A DNA stretch of 39,968 nucleotides, from the NCBI GenBank assembly GCA_050181465.1, contig JBFXDD010000038.1:1-39968 (forward strand), given 5' to 3'. Below the pieces are notes generated by a model. It was not told the DNA's origin, made no database searches, and saw nothing but the letters and a program-made list of their open reading frames with translations. This document shows positions 13,713-22,766 of the stretch, one piece after another (position 1 is the stretch's first letter; each line of letters begins with the position of its first letter). This stretch comes from JACRLW01 sp050181465. GTDB taxonomy: Bacteria; Planctomycetota; UBA1135; UBA2386. The translations under genes and the position numbers were made by a program.

Positions 13713-15972
13713 TCCGGGCGGTCCGCGCGGGCACGACGCGTCGACTGCCGTCGAGCGCGATCGTGATCTCGCCGCTCTCGGCCGTGGTCAGCACGAAGCG
13801 ACCCCGCGCGCGAAGCGCGGTCACGAGATCCGGCGGACTGCGGTCCCCGTTCGACGCCAACGCGAGCGAGGGTTGTGAGAGCCGTTCGAGGAGCGGGGCG
13901 TGGGCAGGGTCGAGTCGGCCGTGGTGCGGCAGCACGAGGACATCGCAGCGAAGGAACTCCGGATCTGCGCCCATCGCTTCGATCGCGTCGGCGTCGGCAT
14001 CGCCGGTCGAGAGGAGTCGAAGTCCTGCGATGTCGAATCGGGTCCACAGGCTGGTCTGATTGCTGGTCGCCGCGACTCCGTCCGGCGCGCGCACTTCGAC
14101 ACCGGGATGGATTCGACGCGCGCTCCCTCGAGTCAGTGTGTGCACCTCGACTCCGCGCGAGCGGAGCACGGCGACGATCGGATGCCCACTCATCGCCTCC
14201 GGCACGAGCGCGTTCGCGATCGCCACCTGTTCGCAGAGATGCGGCACCGCGCCCAGGTGGTCGAGGTCGGCGTGCGTCAAGACGAGCCAGTCGATCGTGC
14301 GGAACCCGCGCATCCCCGCGAGCAGCGCGATCGCCGCGCGTGACGATCCGCCGCGCGATCCGCAGTCGACGACGATGCGGCTGCCGCCGGGCAGGGTCGC
14401 CGCCAGGCACTGGCCGTGACCGACGGCACACAATCGCACCTGCGCGGCTTCTTGGCCGCCGCCGACGAAGTGGGGGATCGAGACGAGGAAGCAGGCGAGA
14501 AGGAGGCCGCGACGGGTCGTCCAGACGGTGACGATCGCGAGCCCCACAAGCACTGCACCGACTTGCTCCATGGTCCAGGGTGTGCGCAGTGCGGTGATCG
14601 GCGCACCCGGCAACAGCGCGAGAGCGGACACCGAGCCCGTGTAGAGTTGACAGACCGGCTCGAGGAGCCATGCAATCGGCACCGCGAGGGGCGGCAACCA
14701 TGCCGCGGCCACAGCGAGCATGAGCCCCAGACCCAACATGATCGCGACGAGCGGGCCAAGAAGCGGTGTTCCGAGGATCGTCCATGGCGCGCATTGCCCG
14801 AAGAAGCCGAGCGTGAAGGGGGTCGTGGTCACCAGTGCCCAGACCGAGGCGTTCACGGTTCGCTTCAGTCCCGCGAGTCGACCGCGAGCGCGGCGATCCG
14901 AGTTCGCGACACACAGGCCGATGACCGCGGCGTAGCTGAGCCAGAAGCCCGGCCTGTCGAGATCGCGCGGCAGCAGGAACGCGGTGAGGAGGGCCGGGAT
15001 CGCGAGCGCACTCGCCGCCGTCACGCGACGACCAGAGGCATCGGCGACTTGGAAGACGAGCCATGCCACCACCGCCCGAAGCACCGGCGCGTCGAGGCCG
15101 GTGATCGCGCCGTAGACCAGCAAGGTGGCGCCGGCCAGCGTGCGAAACCGGCGGGCCCGGTAGGGCTCGCGACCCGTGAGCGTCCGATGCGCCCGCGACA
15201 GCAGGAAAGCGAGAAGGGACGCGTGCGCACCACTGACCGCGAGCAAGTGCACGAGTCCGGTCGCGCGATGTGCAGCGAGCAGGTCGTCGTCCACGCGGGC
15301 GCTGCTGCCGAGCACCAATTGCGCCACTAGGTCGGCGTTCTTCGGGGCCATCGCCGTGCGAAGTCCGGCCTCCAGAGTCGTGCGCAGTCGGGAACTCAGG
15401 CCGTCGAGTGTCAGCGGGTCGGGGGTGATGTCGACTGCATCCAAGCGGGTCTCGACGATCGCGCCGAGGAATGCGACCCCGCCTGCCGACACCTCGCGCA
15501 CGTAACCGATCCCGGCGATCCGGTCGCCGGGATGCGGCATGGCATGGAGTCGGCCGCGTCCGCGTCGCGCTGCCTGCGGCTCGGAAACGGCGCTCGCGAC
15601 GACGAGAAGGTCGGCCACCGCCGAATGCGGCGTCCGGACTCGGAAGCGGAGCTCGTCGCCGAAGCCGCTCCACCGCGGGCGCTCTTCGATGGTGCCCTCG
15701 AAGGCGACCGGACCGGCCCGCATCGGCAACGGTTCGACTTCGAGCGCCGCACCAGGCATCGTCGCCAGTCCGATCGGGAGCGCGATCGCGACCATCGTCA
15801 CGCGCCTGGTCGCGATCGTCGCGACGACCGCCGCGAGCAGTGCTGCGGCGAACCCGGCAGTGCCGAAGCGGCTCGCGCTCATGGCGGTCATCACCGCGGT
15901 GATCGCGGCAACGACCAGAGGGCGTGGACCGAATCGTGACGCCACGGGGTCGCCCCGGCCCGGAAGGAACAT
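13672..15972 (-). CDS. comEC: ComEC/Rec2 DNA-uptake channel
   Basis: 766 residues, normal for the family. The N-terminal part has membrane helices and an OB-like DUF4131 segment. The Competence domain is shown by VAQLVLGSSARVDDDLL, TGLVHLLAVSGAHASLLAFLL and LRAVVAWLVFQVADASGR. The C-terminal metallo-beta-lactamase-like domain begins AVGHGQCLAATLPGG and carries HADLDHLG, the metal-binding HxDxDH. ComEC forms the inner-membrane pore for single-stranded DNA import during natural transformation. No other competence gene is visible here. It converges on the MATE gene with a 41-bp overlap and diverges from coaD across a 46-bp gap. Confidence 0.94.
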   Translation of the reverse strand: MFLPGRGDPVASRFGPRPLVVAAITAVMTAMSASRFGTAGFAAALLAAVVATIATRRVTMVAIALPIGLATMPGAALEVEPLPMRAGPVAFEGTIEERPRWSGFGDELRFRVRTPHSAVADLLVVASAVSEPQAARRGRGRLHAMPHPGDRIAGIGYVREVSAGGVAFLGAIVETRLDAVDITPDPLTLDGLSSRLRTTLEAGLRTAMAPKNADLVAQLVLGSSARVDDDLLAAHRATGLVHLLAVSGAHASLLAFLLSRAHRTLTGREPYRARRFRTLAGATLLVYGAITGLDAPVLRAVVAWLVFQVADASGRRVTAASALAIPALLTAFLLPRDLDRPGFWLSYAAVIGLCVANSDRRARGRLAGLKRTVNASVWALVTTTPFTLGFFGQCAPWTILGTPLLGPLVAIMLGLGLMLAVAAAWLPPLAVPIAWLLEPVCQLYTGSVSALALLPGAPITALRTPWTMEQVGAVLVGLAIVTVWTTRRGLLLACFLVSIPHFVGGGQEAAQVRLCAVGHGQCLAATLPGGSRIVVDCGSRGGSSRAAIALLAGMRGFRTIDWLVLTHADLDHLGAVPHLCEQVAIANALVPEAMSGHPIVAVLRSRGVEVHTLTRGSARRIHPGVEVRAPDGVAATSNQTSLWTRFDIAGLRLLSTGDADADAIEAMGADPEFLRCDVLVLPHHGRLDPAHAPLLERLSQPSLALASNGDRSPPDLVTALRARGRFVLTTAESGEITIALDGSRRVVPARTARITATTADETRGSR

Positions 15973-15990
15973 GCTCCATCCGTGTTCGGG

Positions 15991-16004
15991 AACCGGCGCC
16001 GGTT
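15991..16004. promoter_or_regulatory. Perfect 14-bp palindrome in the comEC/coaD divergent gap
   Basis: AACCGGCGCCGGTT is a perfect inverted repeat in the 46-bp gap between the two divergent starts, 14 bp before the coaD ATG. TACGCT immediately after it could be a -10-like box. It could be an operator for both genes; with CG-rich DNA a chance palindrome is possible. Confidence 0.35.
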
Positions 16005-16018
16005 ACGCTTCCGCCCGC

Positions 16019-16495
16019 ATGGTCCATGCGCTCTATCCAGGTAGTTTCGATCCGGTCACGCGCGGTCACCTCGACCTGGTTCAGCGAGCGCTCACGTTGT
16101 TCGAGACGGTCACCGTGGCCGTGGCGCGCAACAGCAGCAAGAGTCCGCTCTTCTCGGTGGACGAGCGAATGGACCTTCTCCGTGCCGAGCTGCCGGAATC
16201 GGTGAAGGTCGTCGGCTTCTCGGAGTTGGTCGTCGAGTTCTGTCGGCGAGAGGGCTACGGCGTGATCCTCCGCGGCCTCCGCAGCATCGGCGACTTCGAG
16301 TTCGAGTACCAGATGGCTCTCACCAATCGCCATCTGCAACCGCAGATCGAGACGGTGTTCGTGATGCCGAGTCACGCCTACAGCTACGTCTCGTCCTCGT
16401 TGATCAAGGATGTCGTTCGTTACGGCGGCGATGTGTCGAGTTTCGTCACGCCGGCGGTGGAGCGGGCGATGCGGGACAAGCTCACGAAGCGTTGA
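16019..16495 (+). CDS. coaD: Phosphopantetheine adenylyltransferase
   Basis: 158 residues, the usual length. It catalyses ATP + 4'-phosphopantetheine to dephospho-CoA, the fourth step of coenzyme A synthesis. The nucleotidyltransferase motif appears as ALYPGSFDPVTRGHLDL (T/HxGH, here TRGH). The substrate loop is ILRGLRSIGDFEFEYQMALTN, and the second ATP motif is YSYVSSSLIKDVVRYGGDVS. The start is ATG 16019, directly at the family N-terminus; the longer open frame upstream is antisense to comEC. A repeat copy begins 22 bp after the stop. Confidence 0.97.
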   Translation: MVHALYPGSFDPVTRGHLDLVQRALTLFETVTVAVARNSSKSPLFSVDERMDLLRAELPESVKVVGFSELVVEFCRREGYGVILRGLRSIGDFEFEYQMALTNRHLQPQIETVFVMPSHAYSYVSSSLIKDVVRYGGDVSSFVTPAVERAMRDKLTKR

Positions 16496-16517
16496 GTGCC
16501 GCGCATCCAGCTCGGAC

Positions 16518-16699
16518 TAGCCCGGATTACTCGTGAAGGTCGTCGCGAGATCGACGCAGGTCGATGTCCGGCAAGGAGCTGCGTCGGACGACGACCGAAC
16601 CGCAGCCGTAGCTACGCTGCCAGTGAGGAGCCGACGGAGCGACGCCGCCGGGCGCGAGTTGCGGCGATCGCAGCAGACGTTCACGAGTAATCCGAGCCA
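16518..16699 (-). repeat. 182-bp palindromic repeat, copy 4
   Basis: A full copy in reverse orientation between the convergent coaD and metal-permease genes. It begins TAGCCCGGATTACTCGTGAA and ends CACGAGTAATCCGAGCCA, a well-preserved terminal inverted repeat. The central hairpin is partly eroded on one side (ACCGCAGC-CGTA-GCTACGCT). As the only structured sequence in this convergent gap, it may serve as a bidirectional terminator. Confidence 0.9.
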
Positions 16700-16762
16700 A
16701 CCCGGGCCAGGCGTGTCCCACACGTCACGGTGAACCTCGTCGCGGGCCCTGCCGCGGACCTT

Positions 16763-18658
16763 TCAGTGCCGGTGGGCATGGCCGTGAGCGTGGGAGTGCC
16801 CGTGGGCATGCGTGGCGGACGCGGCCGGTGGCTGGCTGCAGCAACTTGGGATTGCGGCGTGCTCGTCGTGGGGGGCAGTCAACTCTGCGAGCGTCGGTGT
16901 GTCGAACAATTGCCCGAGGAAGCGGCGCACGCCCTGTCGCAGGATCGAAGCCAGGATCACGAGGCCGAGGACGCCGACCGCGACGAACTCGAGCGTGCTC
17001 AGCGCATCATGGACATGGCCGGCCGCGGGTACTGCGAATGAACCGACGAGGATCGCATCGACCGCGAGCCCGGCAGCGGTGGCGCCGCCGAACATGGTGA
17101 CGGCGAAGGTGCGCGCCGTCGCACCGCCGTGCAAGCGTGACAGGACTCCGAAGGTCGTCACGTTGGTCGCCGGACCGGTCAGGAGGAATGCGATCGCGGC
17201 TCCCGGCGACAAGCCGTGCGCGACGAGCACCGCCGCGAGCGGCGTCGAGCCCGACGCACACACGTAGACCGGCATCCCGATGAGCGCGGCGAGCGGAACG
17301 GCTGCCAGCGACGGCAAGGCCCGGAGTGCACCCGGATCCAACAGCGGAGTCAGCAAGGCAGCGAGGCCCAAGCCGACCAGGATCCATGGCGCGGTTTCGT
17401 CGACGCTCTCGCCGAAGCCTTTGCGGAGGCCCGCGTGGAGTCTCGCCAAGAGGCCGCCGCTCTGGCGATCCTCCTCGAGTCCGGCGAAGGGCAGGGGTTC
17501 CACCGGCTTGGCGACGCGGGACGTCACGACTGCCGCGATCAGCGCGAGTGCCGCGGCGGCGGCGATGCGGGCGATCGCGAAGGACGGCCCCAGTAGTTGC
17601 CAAGTCAGCAGCAGCGCTGCGATCTCGAGTTCCGGGGTCGCGACCAGAAACGCGATCGCCGCCGGAGTGCGTGCGCCGCGCTGCACCAGGTCGCGATACA
17701 TCGGCACCACACCGCAGGAGCACACCGGCAGCGGCAAGCCGACGGCGATGCCGCGCAAGGCGGCGAGCCACGATGGGCCGCCACGACCCAAGAGCGGGAT
17801 CCCCTTCGGCACGAACGCCGCCAAGAGCCCGATGCCGAGGTAGGCCAGCACGAGTGCCGGAGCGCTGGTGGCGGCAAGCTCGTAGAAGACGTGCAGGAAG
17901 TCGCCGCCGTCGGCGTGTTCGTGGGAATGCGAGTGCCCACCCTCCACCAGCATGATCACGCCGACACCCAACACGAGGCCGACCAGCGAGGCGAGGCGGA
18001 CGGCGCGCGGCTCGATGCCCGCGGGCGCAGCGGGCAGGTCTGCGTGCATCACGACGTGCGCGAGTGCGCCGCAGAGAACGGCCTCGAAGATCGCGATGCT
18101 GAACGGCGATGCGAATGCGAGCAACTCCGAGCCGAGGAAGTAGCCGACGAGGGTCCCGACGATGCTCAGAGCCAACGTGCCGATCGCGGCGCGCAGACCG
18201 AACAGCGGTGCCACGATCCACCACAGCGCGATCGACTTCGGCAGGCTGTGCAGGATGACGGCCAGTGCCCAGAGCTCACGGTGCTCGGGGTTCGTGGTCG
18301 CGAGCGGATCGTCGGCCGCCGAGACCGCCACGCCGTCGACGATCTGGTGCACGAACAGCCCCAGCATCGTCAGGCCCAGCATCAATCGCGCGCCGATGCG
18401 TCCACCTTCGCCGTGCGCGTGGTCATGCAGTCCGCTTTCCGCTTTGCCGACCAGGAAGAACGTGACCGCGGCGACCAACAACGCCCACAGCCCGGCATCG
18501 TGCAGCGCATGCGGCAGGATGTGCAGCACCACCAGGCCGCCCAACACGACCAGCACGAAAGCATCGAGCGCGATGGTGGTCGTTCTCAGCCGCCGGGCGA
18601 GGCCGGCCAGGGCGGGGCCGGCACACAGTGCCGCCAAGGTGATCAGCAGATAGAGCAT
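16763..18658 (-). CDS. Fusion of ZIP-like metal transporter and SO_0444/DUF318-type permease
   Basis: 631 residues, two transporter-like modules. Residues 1-235 resemble the ZIP family: HILPHALHDAG (46-56), HQIVDG (104-109, the ZIP TM4 HxxxD) and HSLPKS (137-142, the ZIP TM5 H-E-x-P-H site with Ser replacing Glu). Residues 240-249 form a His-rich loop, HSHSHEH. Residues 255-600 are a permease of the DUF318/ArsP/SO_0444 group, with LPLPVCSCGVVPM (CSCG at 313-316), its repeat PVYVCASGSTPLAAVL and a TGPATNVTTFGVL motif. The tail (611-631) is almost only His, Ala and Gly with paired cysteines (SCCSQ) before it. Known relatives export Cu/Zn or organoarsenicals. It lies 55 bp after the ABC permease gene and is probably the last gene of that operon. 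Confidence 0.85.
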   Translation of the reverse strand: MLYLLITLAALCAGPALAGLARRLRTTTIALDAFVLVVLGGLVVLHILPHALHDAGLWALLVAAVTFFLVGKAESGLHDHAHGEGGRIGARLMLGLTMLGLFVHQIVDGVAVSAADDPLATTNPEHRELWALAVILHSLPKSIALWWIVAPLFGLRAAIGTLALSIVGTLVGYFLGSELLAFASPFSIAIFEAVLCGALAHVVMHADLPAAPAGIEPRAVRLASLVGLVLGVGVIMLVEGGHSHSHEHADGGDFLHVFYELAATSAPALVLAYLGIGLLAAFVPKGIPLLGRGGPSWLAALRGIAVGLPLPVCSCGVVPMYRDLVQRGARTPAAIAFLVATPELEIAALLLTWQLLGPSFAIARIAAAAALALIAAVVTSRVAKPVEPLPFAGLEEDRQSGGLLARLHAGLRKGFGESVDETAPWILVGLGLAALLTPLLDPGALRALPSLAAVPLAALIGMPVYVCASGSTPLAAVLVAHGLSPGAAIAFLLTGPATNVTTFGVLSRLHGGATARTFAVTMFGGATAAGLAVDAILVGSFAVPAAGHVHDALSTLEFVAVGVLGLVILASILRQGVRRFLGQLFDTPTLAELTAPHDEHAAIPSCCSQPPAASATHAHGHSHAHGHAHRH

Positions 18659-18713
18659 CGCGGGGGCAGGGAGGATAGGGCGGCGATCGCGCGGCGACGA
18701 GGCGGCGATCCGT

Positions 18714-19553
18714 TCAGCGCCGCGGGAGCAGGTGGGCGAGCGCGGTCAGGCCCAACATCGTGGCTGCGGCGGTCGTGCCGATCGGGAGGTCGTAGTGATT
18801 GGCCAGCGCGAAGCCCAGCAGGGTCGCGAGCAGGGCGTACAGCGGTGCGGCCCACAGCACGGCGACCGCGGTCCGATGCACGCGGCGTGCGAACAGGGCC
18901 GGCATCGTCAGAGCGGCGATGCAGAACACGCTGCCGGCGGTGTGGAGACAGAGTCCGAGCGCCAATCCGAACAAGATCGGGAACGCGAGGGCGGTTCCGG
19001 CGGGCGCGATCCCCATCGCAAAGGCAGTATTCGGCTCCAGGGCGGCGAAGAGCAGCGCTCGACCCTGCCGCGCCAGCAGCACGATCGTGGCGAGGAGCAA
19101 TCCGCCGATCTTCTGGATGTCATGGATGTCCGAGCCGATCAGCGTCGAGAACGTCAGACGCTCGACCTCTTCGAGGCCTTTGGGACCGTGCGCGAGCAGC
19201 AAGATCGGCAGACAGCCGCCAGCGACGAAGATCGCGACGCTGAGTCCCTCCTGCACGGTGGCGCGCAGCGCCATCCGCGAACACGCCAAGTTCGCGGCCA
19301 CGGCGAAGCCGACGCCGAAGACGAGTGGCCAGCCGTGCAGATGGTGGTGATCGTCACCCAAGCCGAAGCAGGCCAAGGCGAGTGCGATGCCGAGCGTCGA
19401 TGCCTGCGCGGTCGCGACTCCGGTGAACAACTGGCGTTGTGCGAGCGCGAACACCCCGGCGAACGCCAGCAAGGCCGCGGCGCACAGGCCGGTCACGTAA
19501 GTGGTCCAGAACAGCTCGAAGGAATCGAGGAACTCCTGGAGGAGGTCGCTCAT
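18714..19553 (-). CDS. Metal ABC transporter permease (ZnuB/MntB family)
   Basis: 279 residues from ATG 19553. The ABC-3 family pattern is visible: FAGVFALAQRQLFTGVATAQASTLGIALAL near the N-terminus, a His-rich loop DDHHHLHGW, then VERLTFSTLIGSDIHDI and a C-terminal LTMPALFARR. There are about eight membrane segments. It forms the membrane channel for Zn2+ or Mn2+ import, driven by the ATPase encoded just upstream with a 4-base overlap. Confidence 0.92.
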   Translation of the reverse strand: MSDLLQEFLDSFELFWTTYVTGLCAAALLAFAGVFALAQRQLFTGVATAQASTLGIALALACFGLGDDHHHLHGWPLVFGVGFAVAANLACSRMALRATVQEGLSVAIFVAGGCLPILLLAHGPKGLEEVERLTFSTLIGSDIHDIQKIGGLLLATIVLLARQGRALLFAALEPNTAFAMGIAPAGTALAFPILFGLALGLCLHTAGSVFCIAALTMPALFARRVHRTAVAVLWAAPLYALLATLLGFALANHYDLPIGTTAAATMLGLTALAHLLPRR

Positions 19554-20251
19554 TGCGCGCCCCTCGTCTCGCCGGCACGGAACTCCGCACGCGAGGCTGC
19601 AGCCGGATCGCGATCCGAGTGCAGCCGCAGGATGCCGCCGTGGAATCGCGAGGCGGCCGCGAGGTCGTGGGTCACGCACAAGAGCGCGCAACGGCCGTGC
19701 GCGACCAGTGCGGCGAGGTGCGACCACAGCTCGGCGGCGCTGCCCGGATCGAGTGCCGACGTCGGCTCGTCGAGGACGAGCAGCGACGGCTCGCGAACCA
19801 GCGCGCGGGCGATCGCTGCGCGTTGCCGCTGCCCGACCGAGAGTCGATCGATGCTGCGGTGGCGAAGCTCGAGCAAGCTCACGCTCGCGAGTGCGCTCGC
19901 GATTGCCGCGGCCCGCGTCGTGGATCGTTCTCCGCGGCGGTCGGCGAGCGCCAGGCCGACGAACTCGTCGACGGTGCTGGGCAAGGTCCAAGTCGTCTGG
20001 TGTCGTTGCGGCACCAGACCCAGCGCTCGGCTCCCCGCGAAGCTCCCCGACCGCTCGATGGTCCCCGAACTCACCGGGAGTCGCCCGAGCACGGCGTCGA
20101 GGATCGTGGTCTTGCCCGAGCCGTTCTGGCCGACGAGAAAGACAGTCTCACCCGGTTCGAGCGAGAACGACACGTCGCGCACGACGGTGCGGCCGCCGCG
20201 CGCGATGGCGACGTCCTGAAACCTCAATCGGTCGGAGGTCGACTCAGGCAT
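19550..20251 (-). CDS. Metal ABC transporter ATP-binding protein
   Basis: 233 residues. Walker A is GQNGSGKT; the Q-loop is within LVPQRHQTTWTLP; the signature is LSVGQRQRAAIARAL; Walker B is LLVLDEPTSALDPG; the switch His is in VTHDL. All key residues are present, so it should be active. It powers the ZnuB-like permease and overlaps the genes on both sides (8 and 4 bases), indicating tight translational coupling. Confidence 0.93.
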   Translation of the reverse strand: MPESTSDRLRFQDVAIARGGRTVVRDVSFSLEPGETVFLVGQNGSGKTTILDAVLGRLPVSSGTIERSGSFAGSRALGLVPQRHQTTWTLPSTVDEFVGLALADRRGERSTTRAAAIASALASVSLLELRHRSIDRLSVGQRQRAAIARALVREPSLLVLDEPTSALDPGSAAELWSHLAALVAHGRCALLCVTHDLAAASRFHGGILRLHSDRDPAAASRAEFRAGETRGAQ

Positions 20252-21272
20252 CGCCCAGAGCGGCGATCAACGCGTCCAGATTGCGGGTGACGAACGCGAC
20301 GTAGTCGGCATCCGCACCGAGCGCGCCGACCTGATGCGCCAGGCGAACGACGGGGATGTCGGTCTTCGAGTGCACGAACTCGACGGCACTGGTCTCGAAG
20401 TACGGCGCGTGGACGAGTGCCGCGGCGGGCTCGGCGCGCAGTTGGTCGACGAGTCGGCCGAGGTGGCCGGTGCTCGGCGCCACGGATGGATAGGGTTCGA
20501 GGAATCCGGCCGTAATCAGTCCCGTGGTGCGCAGCAAGTACCGCCACCCGTCGTGATCGCACACGATGCGCTTCTTGCGATGATTCGTGAGCGCACCGAG
20601 CTTGCCGCCGAGTTTGGGCGCGTCTTCGAGGTTGGCGAGAAAGGTCGCCAGCTTCTCGTTCGCGATGAGCACGCCGAGCTTCTCGGGTGGGAAGCGGGCG
20701 ACGAGTTCCGCGCCGAACAGCAGCTCCCCGAGCGAACTCACGAGCGCATCGGCGTTCGCCGAGAACTGTGCCGCCAACTCCGGGCGCAGCGTGCCGAGCT
20801 TCTGCGCGATGGCGCGCGCGGCGGTCATTCCGGCGATCGGATCGACGAGGTAATGCGGGTTGCCCAGAGGATGGACGTCGCCGCTCGATCGATCCGCCGC
20901 GCTGACTTGGATCGGGCGGATCGTGCGCGACAGATCCAGGTAGCCGACTCCGTTCGCGCGGACGCGCGGGTTGCGGGCACCGTCGATCAGCGCGCCGAGC
21001 CAGGCCGCTTCGAGTTCGAGTCCGACGAGCACGAGCAGTTCGGCATCGCGGAGCTTTCTCACCATGCTCGGCACCGCGCGCAGGAAGTGCGGGTCCTGCA
21101 TCGGTTGACTGAACACCTCCAGGGCGACGGCGTCGCCGCCGACGGCGCGAACGAGCGCCCCGGCATTGGGTGTCGTTGCGCACACCGCGATCGGTATCGC
21201 ATCCTGTGCTGCCACATGCGGCGCGGAGAGAACACTCGAGAGGACGAGCGCGACGAGGGAGGATCGCAACAT
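20244..21272 (-). CDS. Periplasmic metal-binding protein (ZnuA-like, cluster A-I)
   Basis: 342 residues. The signal peptide is LVALVLSSVLSAPHVAAQ with likely cleavage after AQ. The metal ligands expected in this family can be placed: His62 in QDPHFL, His140 in GNPHYLVDP and His240 in CDHDGW. A Glu/Asp ligand is expected near the end. The family binds Zn2+ or Mn2+ in the periplasm and hands it to the ABC permease. It lacks the long His-rich loop of many ZnuA proteins, so Mn2+ or another metal is possible. It follows the porin gene by 17 bp. Confidence 0.9.
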   Translation of the reverse strand: MLRSSLVALVLSSVLSAPHVAAQDAIPIAVCATTPNAGALVRAVGGDAVALEVFSQPMQDPHFLRAVPSMVRKLRDAELLVLVGLELEAAWLGALIDGARNPRVRANGVGYLDLSRTIRPIQVSAADRSSGDVHPLGNPHYLVDPIAGMTAARAIAQKLGTLRPELAAQFSANADALVSSLGELLFGAELVARFPPEKLGVLIANEKLATFLANLEDAPKLGGKLGALTNHRKKRIVCDHDGWRYLLRTTGLITAGFLEPYPSVAPSTGHLGRLVDQLRAEPAAALVHAPYFETSAVEFVHSKTDIPVVRLAHQVGALGADADYVAFVTRNLDALIAALGDA

Positions 21273-21289
21273 GGTCGGGGTGGGCTGCG

Positions 21290-22726
21290 TCAGAAAGCGT
21301 GGGCGGCGTGCGAGCCGATGCCGACTTGCATCCCCAGCCAGAGGGAATGCGCCGTCTCGTCGTCGAGGCTCTTGGAATGATCGAAGGAATACTGCAGGCG
21401 CACCCGGGAGAAGTGAGTGGGTGCCCACTCCAGCATCGGAGTGATCCGGTGACGATCGCTGCGGAAGGGATCGTCGTTGCGGGACCCGAGCAGGCGCGCC
21501 ATCGGATCGTAGGACATGCCGTTGCCGCCCGCGAAATCGTAACGAAGCCCGGCGCGCCATTGACTGGAGAGTCGCACGACCAGTTGCGAGTAGAGGCCGT
21601 GATCGCGAAGGGTCGCGGCGTCGACCACGACGTCGTCGGCGGGATCGTTGGGGTCGCCTTCATCGACGAAGCCGTCGGTCTCGTAGCTGCGGTACATCAG
21701 CTCGGTCTGCCAGAGGATCTCGCGCGCCTGCCGGCCGCCGACCCCGTCGTTCCAGCGAACGACGAAGTCCGCGCCGACGATGGTGGTCGTGGTATCGCGT
21801 CCGGCGGCGTTGGGACCGAAGAGCCCCGACATCCCGATCTGCACGTTCGTGTTCGGGTCGAGATCGAAGCCGTTGACCCAGCGTGCCAGCCAGATGAGAT
21901 CGCCGAGCCCGCGGGTGCTGCGTTCCTGGAACGGCCGGCCGCCGATCGGGCGCTCCTCGAAGAACTCGTCGTTGGCGAGGAAGCTCGCGGTCGTCTCGCC
22001 GCTCGCGTTCTGGAAGCCGAGGTGCAGCTCGGAGAACCACGGCAGCGGGGTCAGCCAGCCGGCGCGCATCCCCGGCCCGCGCAGGCCGTCGGCGCCGAAG
22101 AAGCGGGCGTTGACGATCGAGGTATCGAGGAAGTCCCACTCGTGATTGTGGCGCGGATTGATCCGGCCGAACTCGGTGAAGAACTGACCGGCCTCGATCT
22201 CGAAACCGTCCGGCAAGGACGTTGTGGTGAGGAAGGCCTCTTCGAGTTCGACGACCGTCTCGCCCTCGATCGGGTCGAGGAAGGTGATGAGGTGGAGGTC
22301 GGTGCGGAAGTAGGGATCGACCGCGCCCTGGAGCGTCAGTTCGGCGTTCTGCAGGGTCACTCCGCGCTTGCGCGGATCGTGGCCGCCGGCGAAGAGCTCG
22401 CCGAGCACGTCGTCAGGTTCCGTCGACCCACCGCCGGCGAACAACAGCACGAAGGACAGGTCGAAGAGACGGAAGTTGCCCGGCGCCGCGGGGTTGAAGC
22501 CGATCGGCTGCTGCGCGGCCGTGGCGGTGACCGGATCGGGCGGCTGGTCCAGCTCGGCGAGGGCGCGCTCGAGCGCGGCTTGGTCGGCGGTCTTCTGCGG
22601 GTCCTGCGCGATCAGGTTGCCCGCCGCGAGGAGCAGCGAGAGGGCGGGCAGGAGCGGGAGGCCGCAGCGAGCGGCGGTGGGCCTTGCGGTGACGTCGGCG
22701 CGCGATGGCGGTGGAGTACGAAGCAT
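21290..22726 (-). CDS. Outer-membrane porin (OprP/OprO-like beta-barrel)
   Basis: 478 residues from ATG 22726; the longer frame up to 23239 lies antisense to the next gene and is rejected. After a signal peptide ending LLLAAGNLIAQ there is a short coiled segment (KTADQAALERALAELDQ). A series of amphipathic beta strands follows: VTLQNAELTLQGAVDPYFRTDLHL, GFEIEAGQFFTEFGRINPRHNHEW, and WRAGLRYDFAGG. It ends FSRVRLQYSFDHSK and LWLGMQVGIGSH. Proteins of this shape occur beside ZnuA-type genes in several phyla and probably let metal chelates cross the outer membrane (inference). It is the first gene of the metal operon. Confidence 0.82.
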   Translation of the reverse strand: MLRTPPPSRADVTARPTAARCGLPLLPALSLLLAAGNLIAQDPQKTADQAALERALAELDQPPDPVTATAAQQPIGFNPAAPGNFRLFDLSFVLLFAGGGSTEPDDVLGELFAGGHDPRKRGVTLQNAELTLQGAVDPYFRTDLHLITFLDPIEGETVVELEEAFLTTTSLPDGFEIEAGQFFTEFGRINPRHNHEWDFLDTSIVNARFFGADGLRGPGMRAGWLTPLPWFSELHLGFQNASGETTASFLANDEFFEERPIGGRPFQERSTRGLGDLIWLARWVNGFDLDPNTNVQIGMSGLFGPNAAGRDTTTTIVGADFVVRWNDGVGGRQAREILWQTELMYRSYETDGFVDEGDPNDPADDVVVDAATLRDHGLYSQLVVRLSSQWRAGLRYDFAGGNGMSYDPMARLLGSRNDDPFRSDRHRITPMLEWAPTHFSRVRLQYSFDHSKSLDDETAHSLWLGMQVGIGSHAAHAF

Positions 22727-22766
22727 GGCGGACGGAGGGCGAATCCGGGATGCGAGTGCCGCTCGG

